Shown here: in pieces, positions 17,529 through 25,814 of the stretch
How the letters are laid out: every line of letters begins with the position of its first letter
Position numbering within the stretch: position 1 is the first letter of the stretch
NCBI RefSeq assembly: GCF_003460605.1
Contig: NZ_QTVN01000002.1
Span: forward strand, 124,001-188,000
Origin: Ruminococcus sp. AF31-8BH
GTDB taxonomy: Bacteria > Bacillota > Clostridia > Lachnospirales > Lachnospiraceae
Direction: 5' to 3'
Length of the DNA: 64,000 nt
Notes under the pieces: generated by a model
The model's input: only the letters and a program-made list of their open reading frames with translations
What the model was told of the DNA's origin: nothing
The model's database searches: none
Made by a program: the position numbers and the translations under genes

Positions 17529-17664
17529 CAGTCATTGCCTGCTCCATTTTTATTGAGTTGATTATTCGGACTGTGGGGTCTATACATACCGCGTAATGCC
17601 GATATACATGGGAAAGAAGAAAGCTGACAGGGTATTTAAGCGTCTGCGGAAGAAAAAGGCAGCG
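17529..17664. repeat. 136-bp direct repeat y, copy 2
   Basis: Second copy of 15279-15414, differing at one position. It ends about 50 bp before the promoter of A2, so the gene pair and this debris were probably duplicated or exchanged together. Confidence 0.85.
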
Positions 17665-17717
17665 GGCGAACCCGCCCGGGGCTTTCTTTTGTTACGCTAT
17701 TTTCTTTTTCCAATTTA

Positions 17718-17746
17718 TTGAAAATACTCCCCGGAACTGCTATAAT
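17718..17746 (+). promoter_or_regulatory. sigma-A promoter of the A2-B2 operon
   Basis: TTGAAA (17718-17723), 17-bp spacer, TATAAT (17741-17746); homologous to the promoter at 13079-13107. Confidence 0.8.
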
Positions 17747-17787
17747 AAAATCTGTGTATTCACGAAAAAATAGAATAAGGTCGAAAT

Positions 17788-18738
17788 ATGAATTACGATA
17801 ACAATTTAAACCCGAATGATACAATTTCATCCCTGGATAAGGGGATGGCGTCAGGGGGCGGTGTTGGGAAGCAGGAGAATCCCAGGCAGCTGCGGAGGCG
17901 GTTTACAGCTGCGATGGTGGCTCTGCTCCTTACTTTTCTGGCGGTGGCATCGGCGACTTATGCGTGGTATATCTATAATACCAGCCGCCACACTACCAAT
18001 GTGCGTATGGCAGCAGGAGCCGGTGTGAATCTGCAGATCAGCAATTCCTACAGCGGCACTTACGGTTCTGCGGCAGTTCTGGACAGCTTTGCGGGACAGC
18101 TGGTTCCGGTATCTACCAACCGGATCAGCGGCGGCTTCCAGAAAGTGCTTGGATTTACAGAAGGCAGCAGCCAGTCCGGACTTGTGGCAAGCATTTTCGG
18201 TTCCGGAGAGCAGAACGATTACTATCACACCAGCCTGTTTCTTCGCACCAACGGCACCTCCACGGATATCTATCTTTCCGATATCGGCTTCGAGGACAGT
18301 GACGAGAACAATCCTATTTCGTCAGCCATCCGCGTAGGCCTGGTGGTCCATCAGGCAGGACAGAACCAGTCTGTGGACGGGGAATATATTTTTGCAATCA
18401 GTGATAAGAAGAATCCTCAGGCAGATTATAACACTGCCACTGGCCGTGAAGGCTATGTGCTGGACAGTTCCAGGACAGACGGCAGCACAGTGGCGTTTTC
18501 GCCGTATACGACGGATGCCTACTGTGAGTATAACAAGAACACTGGAACGGTAACATTGAAAGATAGTTCCCTGAAGCTGTGTACCATCACCGGAGCAGGA
18601 GATGGGGCGGTGGGAACACCGGTAGAGATTGAGATCTACATCTGGCTGGAAGGCTGCGATGAGGACTGCACCGCGAATTTATGCAGCCAGACACTGCGCA
18701 ACCTGGCAGTTTCCTTTGCAGGAGTTAATAATGAGTGA
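17788..18738 (+). CDS. TasA-like secreted protein, copy A2
   Basis: A 316-residue protein whose basic N-terminus leads into a hydrophobic segment (about residues 38-58) ending SATYAWYIYNTSRHTT, a SipW-type export signal. The mature region is a Ser/Gly/Asn-rich beta domain closing with IYIWLEGCDEDC. It is the intact, more GC-rich counterpart of A1 (13139). It is first in an operon with B2, two further paralogues, a SipW-type peptidase, an AAA+ ATPase and a DUF2357-like protein. By analogy with TasA it may be a fibre subunit at the cell surface; this is inference, since the protein lacks close similarity that I can recall to characterised subunits. Confidence 0.75.
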   Translation: MNYDNNLNPNDTISSLDKGMASGGGVGKQENPRQLRRRFTAAMVALLLTFLAVASATYAWYIYNTSRHTTNVRMAAGAGVNLQISNSYSGTYGSAAVLDSFAGQLVPVSTNRISGGFQKVLGFTEGSSQSGLVASIFGSGEQNDYYHTSLFLRTNGTSTDIYLSDIGFEDSDENNPISSAIRVGLVVHQAGQNQSVDGEYIFAISDKKNPQADYNTATGREGYVLDSSRTDGSTVAFSPYTTDAYCEYNKNTGTVTLKDSSLKLCTITGAGDGAVGTPVEIEIYIWLEGCDEDCTANLCSQTLRNLAVSFAGVNNE

Positions 18739-18770
18739 GTTCCATGAAATCCCTCAGGGAGGTGACGCCC

Positions 18771-19631
18771 GTGAGCAATGACCATGACGTCAAAAATTTA
18801 AAAAAATCCTTTCATCTGTCCGTTTTGTGGATCCTGCTGCTTCTGGTAGTTTTCACAGGGTCTACCTATGCATGGTTTACCCTTTCAGGGCTTTCCTCCA
18901 CCAATGTAACGCCTATGGCAGGAACCATCGGAACTGGAGATACCGTTCTTTTGATTTCCAACAGCTCCAATGGCCCCTTTGACAAAAGCTGTGAACTGGT
19001 TCTGGATGGAAATCCAACTTCTTTGAAGCCCATTTCTACAGCCAATCTGCAGAATTTTTACAAAGGCACCACCCAGACCAAGGAGGGAATTACGGTGCTT
19101 TATGCAAGTGCAGACTCCGAGGTAAATCAGTATGCCATTCACGGCACCGTATATCTGCAGTGCCAGAACGCTGCATGCGACGTATATTTTGAACCCAAGA
19201 ATCTGAACCTTGGAAGCGATGCGCAGGCCCTTGCCGCGATGCGCCTTGGCCTGAAAATCACCTCTTCCACAGGAACTCAGAATCTGATTTTCAAACTGGA
19301 TGCTCTTGGAAGCACAGGCAGTGCACAGTCCAGGACCACCATATCCAGAAGCTCCGCGGTTGTTTCCTCTGCGACTTCAGCAGGAGAGCCCACTTACGTG
19401 GATGATCCCTCCCTGAACATTTCCGATTATATGGCGCAGGCGGGAACCAATGAGAATGAATATAATGCAGGAAGCCAGTCTTTACTGACCCTGGAAAAGG
19501 ATGAGGTGGCTTCCGTTGAATATTGGCTGTATCTGGAAGGCTGCGATGAGCAGTGCTACGACCCGGTACAGAATAAAGATTCACAGATCCAGCTTGCCTT
19601 TGCAGGCGTGGACGTGAGTGCAAACCAGTAG
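18771..19631 (+). CDS. TasA-like secreted protein, copy B2
   Basis: The start is GTG 18771 behind AGGGAGGTGAC (about 18757-18767); upstream in-frame codons overlap the previous gene and lack a site. The 286-residue product has a hydrophobic segment (about residues 16-36) followed by STYAWFTLSGLSSTNV, then a beta-rich domain and the terminal motif YWLYLEGCDEQC. Full-length partner of the truncated B1. It lies 32 bp after A2 and 40 bp before the next paralogue, in one operon. Presumably processed by the peptidase encoded at 21390. Confidence 0.75.
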   Translation: MSNDHDVKNLKKSFHLSVLWILLLLVVFTGSTYAWFTLSGLSSTNVTPMAGTIGTGDTVLLISNSSNGPFDKSCELVLDGNPTSLKPISTANLQNFYKGTTQTKEGITVLYASADSEVNQYAIHGTVYLQCQNAACDVYFEPKNLNLGSDAQALAAMRLGLKITSSTGTQNLIFKLDALGSTGSAQSRTTISRSSAVVSSATSAGEPTYVDDPSLNISDYMAQAGTNENEYNAGSQSLLTLEKDEVASVEYWLYLEGCDEQCYDPVQNKDSQIQLAFAGVDVSANQ

Positions 19632-19671
19632 GATTATCGCCTGCTGAAAAGCAGCGGAAAGGAGAAGCATA

Positions 19672-20532
19672 ATGAAAAACGTCTTCAGGTCCTGGTTCCT
19701 GGGCATTACTACCATATTTGCCCTTCTGGCCTTTGGGGCAGCCACCTATGCATGGTTTACATCCAACCGGGCGGTTTCCACAAGCACGGCCACAGCAAGG
19801 ACAGGAGAGGAGACACTGGAGCTTCAGCTAAGCAGCCAGGGAGGAAGCAGCTTCCAAAGCGTGGAGACCGCTGCCATCACCCAGGTGAACCAGACTACAG
19901 CCACCCAGCTGATGCCGGTTTCCACCGTGAATCTCTCTGATTTTGTTTATTCCCCTGCCACAGTAGATGGAATGGCATCCGCCTTTTTGCAGGTGGAAAA
20001 TGAGCAGTACTATTATCATGGAAGGCTTTATATCAGGGCACAGGGCACAGGCTGGTCCGATGGAACCACTGTGAATCTTTATCTGGATCAGAGCGACGGG
20101 CTTCTTGGAGAGGCATCCAGCGGAGCGCTTCTTACCGCCTCCAGGCTGGGCCTTGTGTTTGACGGGGCCACTTCTTCCGCCGTGATCCTTCGGCTTACAG
20201 AGGATGAGAGCTCCCAGAGCCAGCAGGTTTACAACACGGTAATAAACGGCCAGACTCTTGGAAGCAACCAGGTGCTTCAGTACCAGAACGGCACTGTAAG
20301 CGCTGCCACGGATCCAAGCCAGCCGATCGCGGACTACACCGTTTCCTTTACAAGCGACAGCATCAGCCTTCCGTCCCGACCGCTTCTTACCATGAATCTG
20401 AACCAGATCTACACGCTGGATATTTATTTTTACCTGGAGGGCTGTGACCCGGACTGCTCCGACGGAATCAGCCAGGATATGGCGGACATCCACCTTGCAT
20501 TTTTCGGGGCACTGAACCAGGGGGAGGTGTAA
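19672..20532 (+). CDS. TasA-like secreted protein C
   Basis: A 286-residue protein with a short N-terminus and hydrophobic segment (about residues 8-24) ending AATYAWFTSNRAVS. The mature domain is Ser/Thr/Gln-rich and beta-like, ending with DIYFYLEGCDPDC, the family's C-terminal signature. AAAGGAGA precedes the ATG at good distance. It is the third consecutive paralogue in the operon; low identity to A2 and B2 outside the signal and C-terminal motif suggests separate roles such as major subunit, minor subunit or anchor. The role is inferred. Confidence 0.72.
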   Translation: MKNVFRSWFLGITTIFALLAFGAATYAWFTSNRAVSTSTATARTGEETLELQLSSQGGSSFQSVETAAITQVNQTTATQLMPVSTVNLSDFVYSPATVDGMASAFLQVENEQYYYHGRLYIRAQGTGWSDGTTVNLYLDQSDGLLGEASSGALLTASRLGLVFDGATSSAVILRLTEDESSQSQQVYNTVINGQTLGSNQVLQYQNGTVSAATDPSQPIADYTVSFTSDSISLPSRPLLTMNLNQIYTLDIYFYLEGCDPDCSDGISQDMADIHLAFFGALNQGEV

Positions 20533-20535
20533 CGG

Positions 20536-21318
20536 ATGAAAAAGAATAAAGTAATCCGAAGCCGTTTCTACACCTCAGTGCTTCTGGTGCTGATGGCTCT
20601 GGTTGCGGTGACGGCGGCAACTGTGGCATGGTTTTCCATTGCAGACAACACCAGGGTTCGTTCCATGAGCCTGGACATTGTGTCGGATGTGGATCTGCGA
20701 ATGGACCTGGATGCCCACAGAACCATTGGCCAGTATGTGAAAACCCTGTCCTTTGAGTCCATTGCGGCAAGGATCCTTCAGGAAAAAGGCTTTTCCATGG
20801 AGACAACGCCTATGAAGCCTGTAACCACCTCGGACTGCAGCACGTTTACCTTTGAGAACGGCAGTGCAGCAGATGCCGCAAGCGGCGTTTATCTGGAATT
20901 TACCCTGCACTTTATGGCAGAAAAGGACATGATCGTCCATCTCACAAGTGCCAACAGCAGCAGTAGCGCAGAGGATGGAACCCTGATTTCTTCGGGAAAC
21001 AGCCAGCTTCCCCAGGCTATGCGCATCTCCTTTACCGCGGATGGCCAGAACTGGGTGTATGATCCCGGCATGGGAGATTCCCTTCAGAACAGCGGCACGC
21101 TTCGCACCTTTGGCATTGGAAGTGCCTCTGCCATGCGCATTTCCGATAATAACGCCATGTTTTCCCTGAAAGAGGGGCAGGACAAGGCGGTTGTGGTACA
21201 TATCTGGATGGAAGGCACAGACGAGGCCTGCACAGACGAACTGCAGTCTGCGGATTATTCCATCAGAATGCGTTTTACAGGTACCGATGAAAATGGAAAT
21301 ACGTTCTCCGGGCAATAG
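20536..21318 (+). CDS. TasA-like secreted protein D
   Basis: Starts 3 bp after the stop of the previous gene with GGGGGAGGTG as ribosome binding site, so it is translationally coupled. The 260-residue product has a hydrophobic segment (about residues 13-32) ending TVAWFSIADNTRV. Its C-terminal motif is VHIWMEGTDEAC, in which the first Cys of the paralogues' GCDxxC is Thr, leaving a single Cys. This is the most divergent of the four paralogues. Confidence 0.72.
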   Translation: MKKNKVIRSRFYTSVLLVLMALVAVTAATVAWFSIADNTRVRSMSLDIVSDVDLRMDLDAHRTIGQYVKTLSFESIAARILQEKGFSMETTPMKPVTTSDCSTFTFENGSAADAASGVYLEFTLHFMAEKDMIVHLTSANSSSSAEDGTLISSGNSQLPQAMRISFTADGQNWVYDPGMGDSLQNSGTLRTFGIGSASAMRISDNNAMFSLKEGQDKAVVVHIWMEGTDEACTDELQSADYSIRMRFTGTDENGNTFSGQ

Positions 21319-21324
21319 TTGGTA

Positions 21325-21353
21325 TTGACCTTGAGAGGACTTCGTAATAAAAT
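21325..21353 (+). promoter_or_regulatory. internal promoter before sipW-like gene
   Basis: TTGACC (21325-21330), 17-bp spacer, TAAAAT (21348-21353). It could express the peptidase and ATPase genes independently of the substrates. Confidence 0.6.
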
Positions 21354-21389
21354 AAAAACATACATTTTTCGTTAAGAGGGAGAAAACAA

Positions 21390-22157
21390 ATGAAAGTATT
21401 AAAACGTATCGGAACCATCGTAATCAGTGTGCTTCTGTGGGTGGTGATCCTGGTAGCTGCTCTTTATGCATTCACTACCATGGCATCCAGGGACAACCAG
21501 AATGTGGCCAATCTTTTCGGCTATACACCGCTTACCGTACAGTCTGATTCTATGGCTCCTACCTTCAGCGCAGGGGATCTGATCTTTATCCATACATGTG
21601 ATCCTTCCACTTTGAAGGAAGGGGATATTATCTGTTTCCACACAATTATTGATAATGAATATGCACTGAATACCCACCGTATCCAGAGTATTGAGACAGT
21701 GGGAGATGCCAGAAGCTACACCACCATCGGTGATAACAACAACGGCATCGCCGATCTTCATGTAATTTCAGACGGAGATATTGTTGGTAAATATGTGGGA
21801 CACGTAACCGGACTTGGCAAGGTAATGGATTTCCTTTCCAGCAGCATGGGATTCCTGGTTGTGATCGTGCTTCCTATGCTTTTATTCTTCGTATACCAGA
21901 TCTATCATCTGATCATGATCAGCATCAGCCTGAAGCGTGCAATGGCGGTTGAAGCTGCCAAGGAAGAGGAAGCGATCCGCATGGCAGCAAGAGAAGCTGA
22001 CCAGAAGGATCAGGAGCAGGCACAGAAGGCTAAGAGCGAGGCGGAGGCAGCCCTTGAGGAGGCCAGACGTATGCGTGAGGAAGCTGAGGCGCTTCGTGCG
22101 AAGGCACAGGAGGAGCTTGAGAAGGCGAAGAAGAATGACCCGGATGGGAGGGTATAA
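21390..22157 (+). CDS. sipW: SipW-type signal peptidase I (S26B) with C-terminal coiled coil
   Basis: Membrane serine peptidase of the S26B (ER/archaeal-like) class. An N-terminal membrane segment (about residues 9-29) precedes the catalytic SDSMAPTF with Ser54; NTHRI places His96 where bacterial type I enzymes have Lys; TTIGDNN follows as the Asp-containing box. A second membrane segment lies at about 150-178. The last ~75 residues are an Ala/Glu/Lys/Arg-rich coiled coil not found in the short SipW enzymes I know, suggesting cytoplasmic docking to a partner. AGAGGGAG precedes the ATG. It directly follows four genes with SipW-type signals, which are its likely substrates. Confidence 0.88.
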   Translation: MKVLKRIGTIVISVLLWVVILVAALYAFTTMASRDNQNVANLFGYTPLTVQSDSMAPTFSAGDLIFIHTCDPSTLKEGDIICFHTIIDNEYALNTHRIQSIETVGDARSYTTIGDNNNGIADLHVISDGDIVGKYVGHVTGLGKVMDFLSSSMGFLVVIVLPMLLFFVYQIYHLIMISISLKRAMAVEAAKEEEAIRMAAREADQKDQEQAQKAKSEAEAALEEARRMREEAEALRAKAQEELEKAKKNDPDGRV

Positions 22158-22162
22158 AGACT

Positions 22163-23869
22163 GTGAGTGAATTCCTGAAATTTGCCTATGAGCTTTTGTC
22201 TCAGGTTGTTTATAACATTGTGACCTGGCTGGTGGCTTTTCTGAAGCTGTTTATTACAGGCTGGGCAGAGTATTTCCTGATTTTCCGTACATATTTTCCT
22301 ACACTGGAAGTGTTTGCCAAGATCCTGTCAGTGATCCTGATGATCATTTTGTTTGCCATTCCGGTGCTGCTGGTGATCATTCTGGTGCGCCATATGATCC
22401 TGCGTCATCAGCTGAAGGCAGACAAGACAGACAATGCAGCATTATATAAAGAAATCGGACGTCTGAACAAGCAGGTCCTTTCTCTGATGGAAGAGAAGAA
22501 CAGCATTCTGGCGCTGAAGGTCAATGCCATGGGCGGCACCAAGCGGATTCCTTACGTTGGGGCGTCTGCCCTGACCGATGATGTGCTTCCCACTGTTGGC
22601 GAGGTTACAAGCGGCAAGGGACTGGCTGAAGCAGCTGCTACTGCAGCAGGTGCGGGAGCTGTGGCTGCCGGTGCTGTGATTACTGCCGCAGAAGGCGGAG
22701 TGGCTGGTGCTGCGGGCGTGCCGTCAGCAGCTGCAATGGCGTCTGCCCCGGTTGTAAACGCCGTTATTTCTGAAGCGAAGAAGAATATCGGCCATCGTTT
22801 CCCCAAGCTTACCCTTGTGGACGAGAAGTATGCCAACTATCAGATTCCCGAGTACAACAACGATATCACACTGGAAGAGTTTGCAGAGGGCTACCGCCTT
22901 TTTGCAGCAAGCCAGCTGAAGCTTTACTATACACCTGAGATCGTCCGCAGATTTGTTGCCGGTATGGCAGCAAGTAAGCTTCTGATCCTGGAAGGTATTT
23001 CCGGTACTGGTAAAACTAGTCTTCCTTATTCCTTCAGCCGTTATCTTTACAATCCGGCGACCATTGTTTCCGTGCAGCCTTCTTACCGTGACAGAAGTGA
23101 GCTGTTAGGATATTTCAATGAGTTTTCCAAGCGCTTCAATGAGACTGAGTTCTTGAGAGCGCTGTATGAAGCGAACTACCGTGAAGAGCCGACCCTGATC
23201 GTGCTGGATGAGATGAACCTTGCCCGTATTGAGTACTATTTTGCAGAAATGCTTTCCGTACTTGAGATGCCGAGCAAGGATGAGTGGGTTCTGGATCTGG
23301 TTCCTACTGCATGGGAGGGTGATCCTGTGAAAATGGATGGCGGTAAGATCCATGTTTCCGATGCCACCTGGTTTGTGGGTACTGCGAACAACGATGATTC
23401 TACCTTTACCATTACCGATAAGGTTTACGACCGTGCTATGCCAATCGAGCTCAATGAAAGAGCCGATGCCTTTGAGTGCGACCCGCAGCCGGCCTGCTAT
23501 GTGACCACCGAGCATCTGGAATATCTGTTCCAGAAAGCCAAGGTGGAGCACCCGATCAGCGACGATCTTATGGATAAGATGCAGAAGCTTGACAGCTATC
23601 TGGTTACCAGATTCAAGCTTTCCTTTGGTAACCGTATTATGAAGCAGATGTATGATTTCATTCCGGTTTATGTAGCCTGCGGCGGTACAGAGCTTGACGC
23701 CATGGATTACATTGTGGCACGTAAGGTTCTGAAGAAATTCGAAAGTATGAACGTCAGCTTTGTAAGAGATGAGATCACAGGCCTGATCAATTACATCGAG
23801 AAGACCTTCGGAAAAGCAGGCATGGAGGACAGCAAGTCTTACCTGAGAAGAATCCAGAATCTGTATTAA
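22163..23869 (+). CDS. membrane-anchored McrB-like AAA+ ATPase
   Basis: GTG start with GGGAGGG about 10 bases upstream. Two hydrophobic segments (about residues 10-38 and 46-75) anchor it; a short coiled coil and an Ala/Gly-rich linker (about 150-200) follow. The AAA+ module has Walker A GISGTGKTS (about 278-286), Walker B LIVLDEMNLAR (Asp349, Glu350), sensor-1 TANNDDSTF (Asn409) and a DKVYDRAMPIEL segment where McrB/MoxR-type proteins have their arginine finger. These features match the McrB branch rather than Clp or FtsH. Its neighbours are a coiled-coil DUF2357/McrC-like protein and two signal peptidases, so I infer a membrane-proximal motor for surface-protein export or assembly rather than restriction. 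Confidence 0.8.
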   Translation: MSEFLKFAYELLSQVVYNIVTWLVAFLKLFITGWAEYFLIFRTYFPTLEVFAKILSVILMIILFAIPVLLVIILVRHMILRHQLKADKTDNAALYKEIGRLNKQVLSLMEEKNSILALKVNAMGGTKRIPYVGASALTDDVLPTVGEVTSGKGLAEAAATAAGAGAVAAGAVITAAEGGVAGAAGVPSAAAMASAPVVNAVISEAKKNIGHRFPKLTLVDEKYANYQIPEYNNDITLEEFAEGYRLFAASQLKLYYTPEIVRRFVAGMAASKLLILEGISGTGKTSLPYSFSRYLYNPATIVSVQPSYRDRSELLGYFNEFSKRFNETEFLRALYEANYREEPTLIVLDEMNLARIEYYFAEMLSVLEMPSKDEWVLDLVPTAWEGDPVKMDGGKIHVSDATWFVGTANNDDSTFTITDKVYDRAMPIELNERADAFECDPQPACYVTTEHLEYLFQKAKVEHPISDDLMDKMQKLDSYLVTRFKLSFGNRIMKQMYDFIPVYVACGGTELDAMDYIVARKVLKKFESMNVSFVRDEITGLINYIEKTFGKAGMEDSKSYLRRIQNLY

Positions 23870-23873
23870 AGAG

Positions 23874-23917
23874 TAACGGTTCAGCAGCCGCTGTTTTGCG
23901 AAGGTGCTGAACCGTTG
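23874..23917. repeat. hairpin repeat between AAA+ and DUF2357-like genes
   Basis: AACGGTTCAGCA and TGCTGAACCGTT form a perfect 12-bp stem. Related sequences (GGTGCTGAACAGTTGCC and GGTATTGAGCAGTTACC) occur at 29835-29853 and 39730-39747. It could set the relative amounts of the two flanking gene products. Confidence 0.6.
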
Positions 23918-23945
23918 CATTAAGAAGTAGTTAAGGAGAACGAAG

Positions 23946-25811
23946 ATGGCAAATACGATAGGCGACTTATATGCCAAATATACCACCCAGGTCGGGGAGA
24001 CGCTGGAGGATGACAGGTATTTCCAATATCTGTTCGAGATGGTTCAGGCAGGAGACAATACCCTGCAGCAGAAGAACCGGATTTTGCATAAGGTTGTAGA
24101 TGAGCAGTGGCTGACTGTTGTGGAGGAAGGTATTGAGTCCATTTTCAATATCGTAGATAAGCCCAGAAGGTTTATTGCCACATCTGAGGAGGTTGTGCCC
24201 GTTGCCCTTGCCAAGAAAATTACGGCAGACAGCGTGCGCCACTTAAGTCAGAATACCCAGTTTATTGCGTCCAATGAGAACGGGGAGATTCAGCCAACCC
24301 GTATTCTTAATGTGACCACAGAGGAGAGCTATGATCTGTATGAGAACCGTTTTGTTTATCATCTGATCCAGAGGCTTTTCTCATTCGTTGATAAACGTAC
24401 GGATGTCATCTTCTGGTCTACAGGGGATGAGACCTGCAATACCATGAGCATGGAGAGCAAGATTGACGATGCTTATGAGGAAATTTCCTATAAAATAGAG
24501 ATGACCATCAAGAACCGTCAGAGCTTTGTGGAAAATGACAGCGACAATATGGACGTCTTCAAAAGAATTGACCGTGTGCGAAGAATGGCCAGAACCTTAA
24601 GGAGCAGCTCTTTCTGTGACATTATGAACGGCTGTGCCAAGGTGCGAAGCCCCATCCAGCGTACCAACCTGATGATGAAGGATCCGGATTACCGTACCTG
24701 CTACAAGCTTTGGCAGTTTATTGAAAGCTATGATGAGGTGGGATACACCATCGAGGAGCGGGATTCCGCTCTGGAATTCGATGAAGAGTACCTGCTGCAG
24801 ATGTACACCAACCTGATCACCAACTATACCGTATTTAAGAGTCTTCTGGAATCTGATCCTCGGAAAATGTCCGAGATCGCCAGCAAGCATCCTGCTCCCG
24901 TGAAGCCCAAATTCATCAAGGAAATCAAGGAAGAGATTGTAGAGGATTACAATATTCCGGATGTGGAAGTGCGCAAGGTGATCATTGAGGAAGTGACTCA
25001 GGCGCAGCTAGACGCGGAGGCGAAGCTGGAGGAAGAGACTGCCCGCTGCAAGGAAATCGAGGAGCAGAAATCCCAGCTGGAGGATTCCCTCAATGATCTT
25101 CAGTGGCAGATGCAGTCTTTGATGGACCAGATGGAAGCCTTAGAAGAGCAGAAGTCCCAGCTGGAAGCACAGCGGACTACTCTTGAGATCCAGTTAGAAG
25201 ACAGCGAGGAGACCTTAAAGGCAGCCCAGAGTGCCCATGAGGAGACTTGCAAGGCTTTGAAGGAAGCAGAAGAGAACGGCCGCAAGGCGGAGGAAGCCCG
25301 CTGGCAGGCAGAGGAGACAAGCCGCCAGAGTGAGGAAGCCCGCATCAAGGCTGAAGAAGAGAAAGCTGCTGCCCAGAAGGCCAGCCAGGAAGCACAGCAG
25401 ACCATGGAATCTGCCAGAGAGCAGATGGCACAGGCCAAAGAACGCGCCGACCAGCTGGAAGAGAGTACCCGTCTTGCAAAGGCAGAAGCTGACCGCATGA
25501 TCGCAGCTGCCAGAAATAAGGCACGTACCGATGTTTCCGATGCCCAGAAGAAGGCAGATCAGGCGGTGAAGGAAGCGCAGTTAGAAGCGAAGAAGAAAGT
25601 GGAAGCTGCACAGAAGAAAGCCAAGAAGGATGTGGACCGTGTGAAGAAGCAGTCCGCAGAATCCCTGGAGCAGGTGAAGCAGCAGCTTGAAGAGGCGAAG
25701 AAGGAGAGGGAAAAAGCAATTGCCAAAGCCCAGGCCAATACTTTGTCCCACTATATCGTGAACGCCCTCCAGGATCGCCGCGACCGTAAGAACAAAGAGG
25801 ATGACAATTAA
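23946..25811 (+). CDS. DUF2357/McrC-like protein with long coiled-coil C-terminus
   Basis: A 621-residue soluble protein. Residues ~1-330 resemble the N-terminal region of DUF2357 proteins that pair with McrB-like ATPases; ESYDLYENRFVYHLIQRL (about 119-136) is the recognisable YENRFV motif. Instead of the PD-(D/E)XK nuclease domain usual in McrC/DUF2357 partners, residues ~355-600 form a continuous coiled coil rich in Glu, Lys, Gln and Ala. I see no nuclease motif. AAGGAGA precedes the start. Its position between an AAA+ ATPase and a signal peptidase suggests an adaptor or scaffold for the ATPase. The family call rests on motif memory. Confidence 0.65.
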   Translation: MANTIGDLYAKYTTQVGETLEDDRYFQYLFEMVQAGDNTLQQKNRILHKVVDEQWLTVVEEGIESIFNIVDKPRRFIATSEEVVPVALAKKITADSVRHLSQNTQFIASNENGEIQPTRILNVTTEESYDLYENRFVYHLIQRLFSFVDKRTDVIFWSTGDETCNTMSMESKIDDAYEEISYKIEMTIKNRQSFVENDSDNMDVFKRIDRVRRMARTLRSSSFCDIMNGCAKVRSPIQRTNLMMKDPDYRTCYKLWQFIESYDEVGYTIEERDSALEFDEEYLLQMYTNLITNYTVFKSLLESDPRKMSEIASKHPAPVKPKFIKEIKEEIVEDYNIPDVEVRKVIIEEVTQAQLDAEAKLEEETARCKEIEEQKSQLEDSLNDLQWQMQSLMDQMEALEEQKSQLEAQRTTLEIQLEDSEETLKAAQSAHEETCKALKEAEENGRKAEEARWQAEETSRQSEEARIKAEEEKAAAQKASQEAQQTMESAREQMAQAKERADQLEESTRLAKAEADRMIAAARNKARTDVSDAQKKADQAVKEAQLEAKKKVEAAQKKAKKDVDRVKKQSAESLEQVKQQLEEAKKEREKAIAKAQANTLSHYIVNALQDRRDRKNKEDDN

Positions 25812-25814
25812 TCC

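Noticed and set aside
22163..25811. Reading the AAA+/DUF2357 pair as a conventional McrBC-type restriction system
   Set aside because: The partner has a coiled coil where the nuclease should be, the ATPase is membrane-anchored, and both are embedded between signal peptidases and secreted proteins.
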